Made by a program: the position numbers and the translations under genes. DNA of 10,721 bases from an uncultured Lachnospiraceae bacterium (lineage in GTDB: Bacteria > Bacillota > Clostridia > Lachnospirales > Lachnospiraceae): NCBI GenBank assembly GCA_934359535.1, contig CAKRLN010000068.1:1-10721 (forward strand), read 5' to 3'. The notes under the pieces are model-generated. The model saw only the letters and a program-made list of their open reading frames with translations. It did no database searches and was not told the DNA's origin. Positions 7,596-10,721 of this stretch are shown in pieces; positions within the stretch are counted from its first letter, which is position 1, and the number at the start of each line of letters is the position of its first letter.

Positions 7596-10500
7596 GATAA
7601 ATACGAATACAATCTGAAGCAGGATCAGATAAAAAGTCTTTGTACTGAAGAAAACTATGATGCTGCCGCAGAAATTGCAGATACAATTAACTGGAATAAG
7701 ATAAAGAATGTAAATGAACTTGTCCGTGCAGGTGAAATCTATGAGAAAACCGGCCGTTATGAGGACAGCAAAGAGCTTCTTTTAATGGCATATGACAGAT
7801 CTCCGATTGGAAGAACAATCATCTATCGTCTGGCAGAGCTGGCGGTAAAAATGGAAGATTATACGGCAGCGGAAGAATATTATGACGAGTTTGTAGATAT
7901 TGCTCCGCACGATAATTTGAAATATATTTTAAAATACATTATAAAAAAAGCACAGGGAGCATCGTTTGAGGAGCTCATTCCAATTCTTGAGGAATTTAAA
8001 GAACTGGAATATTCAGAGGAGTGGGCATACGAGCTTGCGTATTTATATCATAAGGCTGGCATGAGTGATAAGTGTATTGAGGCCTGTGATGAACTTATAT
8101 TATGGTTTGGAGATGGACCTTATGTAGAGCGGGCATTGGAATTAAAAATGCTATATCAGCCTCTTACAAGTCAGCAGGAGGAAAAATACCGCTCTTTCGG
8201 TCAGAAGCGTTCTGGGGTTACTGAAATCGGCAAAGAGGAGATGAAAAAATCCGGTGAATATGTTCATGATTCTGTAGAGATACCGCAAGTATCCGTGAAC
8301 ACAGAACGGTTCAATACGGTAAATCTCCAGGAAGAGATTGCCAAAGGAATGCAGCAGATTCTTGATGCAACGGAGAAAGAGACCGTATCGGATACCATGG
8401 ATAACATTAAGAAGATGGTAGAAGATATTCCGTATCTGAAACTGCCGAAAGAGGAATCAAAAAGCGATGAGAAAGAGGTTGTTCACATTGAAACGGACAA
8501 AGAGATTGATGATTCCCTGAAGGTGGATTTTCAGGAAATGATAGGAGAAGATTCGGATGGACAGATGAGCATGATGGTTTCAGACCGCATGCAGCTGGAA
8601 AGGCAGATTACTGGACAGATGAGTATTTCAGAGGTACTGGAAGAGTGGGAAAAAACAAAGAAGGCAGCAGAAGAAGTATTAGAAATAGCCAAGCAGAGAA
8701 AGCTTGAATCTGCAAAAGCAAAGGCTCTTCAGGAAGCCGGTGATATTATGGATCGGCTGACGGATGTAATTCCAAAGCTGGATGCTGGGATTTCACCGAT
8801 GCAGCTGTTGAAGGAGCAATATCTTGGAGAAGATGCAGAAGAAAGTCCGATATTGGAGAAGAAATCTGAAATTCAGGTAACAGAGATTACAGAAGAGCAG
8901 CAGGATAAGAATGAGGGATTTACTGAATCAGCAGTCCAGTCGGATGAACTCAAAGAGATTGGTGCAGAAGAGGAAAAAAGCCTGACCAGAAAGGAAGAAG
9001 AAGCAGGTCAGATTTTTGCTAATATGAATCAGATTCTTGGTCAAGAAATTGAACGTTTGAGTAGTGAGAATGCATTTTTCGATGCACAGCTGGCCAGAGC
9101 AGCATTAAAAAAGCTCGAGGAAGAGCCGGTTATTGAGACGATATCATTCTATCCGGAGAAGCTGAGGGAAGATAAACCAGAAAAAACACAGGAGTTTGAA
9201 GAAACCAAAGCTTATGAAGAATTAGAAAAAGAGGAATTCGAAGAAGAACTAAAAGAAGACGTTCAGGCAGAGGAAAGCGAAGCCTACGAGGAATCAGAAG
9301 AGGAATTCGAGGGAGAGCTAGAAGAAGACGTTCAGGCAGAGGAAAGCGAAGCCTACGGGGAACCAGAAGAGGAATTTGAAGACCTAGAAGAAGACGTTCA
9401 GGCAGAGGAAAGCGAAGCCTACGAGGAACCAGAAGAGGAATTCGAGGAAGACCTAGAAGAAGGCGTTCAGGCAGAGGAAAGCGAAGCCTACGAGGAGCCA
9501 GAAGAGGAATTCGAGGAAGACCTAGAAGAAGACGTTCAGGCAGAGGAAAGCGAAGCCTACGAGGAGCCAGAAGAGGAATTCGAGGAAGAACTAGAAGAAG
9601 ACGTTCAGGCAGAGGAAAGCGAAGCCTACGAGGAGCCAGAAGAAGGGGAATCTGAGGATGCGCCAGAGGAAGGCATAGTGGAACAGGAAACGGCGGAGCA
9701 GGAGGCAGATGATATTGTTCGTAATGTAACACAGCAAATTCTGCCAGAGACACCAGAAGAACCGATTGAGATTACTAAGAAGATGCCGGATCTTTCTGTA
9801 CTTCATCATGATGATCCGTTCCGGAATGGCGAAACAATGAGGATTCCAGATCTTGCACTTGCCGAATACGAAGAAGAGCATAGACCTGTGATGCATCTTC
9901 CGGATGAACTGGTCAGTGTATTTTCTTATTTTGTTCCAGTAAATGGAATGGAAGATCAGTTGTGCAGGGCACTCATTGAATTAAAACAGCATATGCTTGA
10001 AGATGAAACTGCATATACGGGAAATCTGATTATTCAGGGAGGACATGGGTGTGGCAAGACTGTTCTTGCAACAAGTATTATTAAGGCATTACAAAAAGAG
10101 ACTGGATATCCATCTGGAAGAATCGGAAAAATTGATTCCGAGGCACTAAATCAGAAAAATATCCAGCAGCTGCTAAGAAAGGTTGCCGGAGGATGTCTGA
10201 TTATCGAGAATGCTGGTAATATGACACGGCAGACAGCTGTAACATTATCGCTTCTGCTTGAGCAGGATGCAAGTGGTCTTCTTGTTATTATGGAGGATAC
10301 TTCGAAGGGAATAAAAAAAGCACTTTCTCTTGATGAGGGATATGCCAAGAAATTTACAGCAAAGGTTAATGTTCCAATTTTTACCAATGATGAACTGGTA
10401 TCATTTGCAAGATCATATTCAAGAGAGCTTGGATATGAAATTGATGAAATGGCAATTCTTGCTTTATATAACCGGATCAGCAATATTCAAAGGCTGGATC

Positions 10501-10655
10501 AGGCAACAACGCTTACAGAGGTAAAAGAGATTGTTGATGAGGCAATTGAGCGGGCGCAGCATGGAGGAATAAAAAAAGCATTCAGCTTTTTTGCTTCAAA
10601 ACGTTATACGGAGGATGATAAGGTCATTCTTCATGAAAAAGATTTTGAAGATTAA
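7593..10655 (+). CDS. Large TPR protein with acidic repeat array and C-terminal AAA+-like ATPase domain
   Basis: From TTG 7593 this is 1020 residues without signal peptide or membrane helix, so cytoplasmic. Residues 1-200 are helical with about three TPR-like units (around 40-72, 75-107 and 142-175), a likely protein-binding platform. A charged linker (about 200-530) includes two GQMS motifs (323-326 and 341-344) flanking SISEVLEEWEKTKKAAEE-like helix. Residues 534-684 are a very acidic tandem repeat. The C-terminal domain (about 770-1010) resembles SpoVK/CbbX-type AAA+ ATPases: Walker A GGHGCGKT (816-823) is intact, but Walker B reads CLIIENAGN (E872-N873 in place of Asp-Glu), and the arginine-finger region reads GYAKKFTAKV where the family usually has an Arg. 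It may bind ATP yet hydrolyse it slowly, or act as a scaffold. I recognise the overall protein type from Lachnospiraceae but know no assigned function. It has its own promoter. Confidence 0.85.
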   Translation: MDKYEYNLKQDQIKSLCTEENYDAAAEIADTINWNKIKNVNELVRAGEIYEKTGRYEDSKELLLMAYDRSPIGRTIIYRLAELAVKMEDYTAAEEYYDEFVDIAPHDNLKYILKYIIKKAQGASFEELIPILEEFKELEYSEEWAYELAYLYHKAGMSDKCIEACDELILWFGDGPYVERALELKMLYQPLTSQQEEKYRSFGQKRSGVTEIGKEEMKKSGEYVHDSVEIPQVSVNTERFNTVNLQEEIAKGMQQILDATEKETVSDTMDNIKKMVEDIPYLKLPKEESKSDEKEVVHIETDKEIDDSLKVDFQEMIGEDSDGQMSMMVSDRMQLERQITGQMSISEVLEEWEKTKKAAEEVLEIAKQRKLESAKAKALQEAGDIMDRLTDVIPKLDAGISPMQLLKEQYLGEDAEESPILEKKSEIQVTEITEEQQDKNEGFTESAVQSDELKEIGAEEEKSLTRKEEEAGQIFANMNQILGQEIERLSSENAFFDAQLARAALKKLEEEPVIETISFYPEKLREDKPEKTQEFEETKAYEELEKEEFEEELKEDVQAEESEAYEESEEEFEGELEEDVQAEESEAYGEPEEEFEDLEEDVQAEESEAYEEPEEEFEEDLEEGVQAEESEAYEEPEEEFEEDLEEDVQAEESEAYEEPEEEFEEELEEDVQAEESEAYEEPEEGESEDAPEEGIVEQETAEQEADDIVRNVTQQILPETPEEPIEITKKMPDLSVLHHDDPFRNGETMRIPDLALAEYEEEHRPVMHLPDELVSVFSYFVPVNGMEDQLCRALIELKQHMLEDETAYTGNLIIQGGHGCGKTVLATSIIKALQKETGYPSGRIGKIDSEALNQKNIQQLLRKVAGGCLIIENAGNMTRQTAVTLSLLLEQDASGLLVIMEDTSKGIKKALSLDEGYAKKFTAKVNVPIFTNDELVSFARSYSRELGYEIDEMAILALYNRISNIQRLDQATTLTEVKEIVDEAIERAQHGGIKKAFSFFASKRYTEDDKVILHEKDFED
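9192..9644 (+). repeat. In-frame tandem repeat, six copies of a 66-69 bp acidic unit
   Basis: A 27-base block encoding VQAEESEAY is identical in all six copies, starting at 9261, 9330, 9396, 9465, 9534 and 9603; spacing is 69, 66, 69, 69 and 69 bases. The full unit encodes roughly VQAEESEAYEEPEEEFEEDL plus EED. Copies starting at 9396, 9465 and 9534 differ by only a few bases, whereas copies at 9261 and 9330 vary more and the second lacks one codon. A degenerate copy lacking the VQAEESE block precedes the array (9192-9260) and the last copy is cut short. All length changes are multiples of three. Near-identity of the DNA indicates recent expansion by slippage or unequal recombination. Confidence 0.95.
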
Positions 10656-10662
10656 ATATAAT
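10633..10662 (+). promoter_or_regulatory. Possible promoter overlapping the end of the TPR/AAA gene
   Basis: A perfect TATAAT lies at 10657-10662, immediately after the TAA stop, with ATGAAA (4 of 6 matches to TTGACA) 18 bases upstream at 10633-10638. The predicted start near 10669 would leave only about a dozen leader bases before the next ATG, with the ribosome binding site at the very 5' end. The alternative is plain readthrough from the upstream gene; no terminator separates them. Confidence 0.35.
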
Positions 10663-10681
10663 AGGTATTGGAGGGGTATAT

Positions 10682-10721
10682 ATGAGCTATTTTACAGAAT
10701 TGGACAGCTATTTATTTGGAC
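10682..10721 (+). CDS. Start of a gene cut by the window edge, possibly 1,4-alpha-glucan branching enzyme
   Basis: An ATG at 10682 is preceded by GGAGGGG (10670-10676) with a 5-base spacer, and 13 codons (MSYFTELDSYLFG) run to the window end without a stop. The excellent ribosome binding site makes a real gene likely. The pattern of a Leu-Asp followed by YLFG resembles the N-terminus of some GlgB proteins (LDxYLFxxGTHY), but thirteen residues are too few for a firm call. It lies 26 bases after the TPR/AAA stop and may be cotranscribed with it. Confidence 0.55.
   Translation, partial: MSYFTELDSYLFG

Noticed and set aside
9192..9644. CRISPR-like array
   Set aside because: The repeats are contiguous, in frame and coding, with no unique spacers between identical units.
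9130..9753. 207-residue open frame on the - strand with a Leu/Pro/Arg-rich repeated product
   Set aside because: It exists only because the GAA/GAG-rich tandem repeat lacks antisense stop codons in that frame; no start site context and the repetitive product mirrors the sense repeat.

Overview
The window reads as a chromosomal segment of a low-to-moderate GC, anaerobic Firmicute, most probably a Lachnospiraceae member (Clostridia). All genes lie on the + strand. Gene content, strong AGGAG-type ribosome binding sites, use of TTG starts and the protein sequences fit that family. This placement is recognition from memory, not a database result.

Region 1 (1-3629) looks like one transcription unit that begins before the window. 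It holds the C-terminal part of a DUF362-type protein with two [4Fe-4S] ferredoxin motifs, a 254-residue coiled-coil protein of unknown role, a VanR-like OmpR-family response regulator and a six-helix membrane sensor histidine kinase. Gaps are only 11-27 bases, too short for internal promoters of ordinary form.

Region 2 (3630-7500) starts with a 110-base gap carrying a good sigma-A-type promoter (TTGATT, 17 bases, TATAAT). A perfect inverted repeat overlaps its -35 box and a second one lies at the predicted transcription start. It drives an aconitase-superfamily hydratase of the YbhJ type and, 10 bases downstream, an AI-2E-family membrane transporter that uses a TTG start. The unit closes with a strong intrinsic terminator.

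Region 3 (7501-10721) opens 11 bases after the terminator with a near-consensus extended -10 promoter. It drives a large protein of about 1020 residues: N-terminal TPR repeats, a long charged linker, a very acidic tandem repeat array (six copies of a 22-23 residue unit) and a C-terminal AAA+-like ATPase domain. That domain has an intact Walker A motif but unusual Walker B and arginine-finger positions. This is the least ordinary gene in the window and the best candidate for an undescribed function. The first 13 codons of another gene, possibly a glycogen branching enzyme, run off the right edge.

No tRNA, rRNA, CRISPR array, insertion sequence or phage signature was seen. Gaps are short and none exceeds 300 bases.
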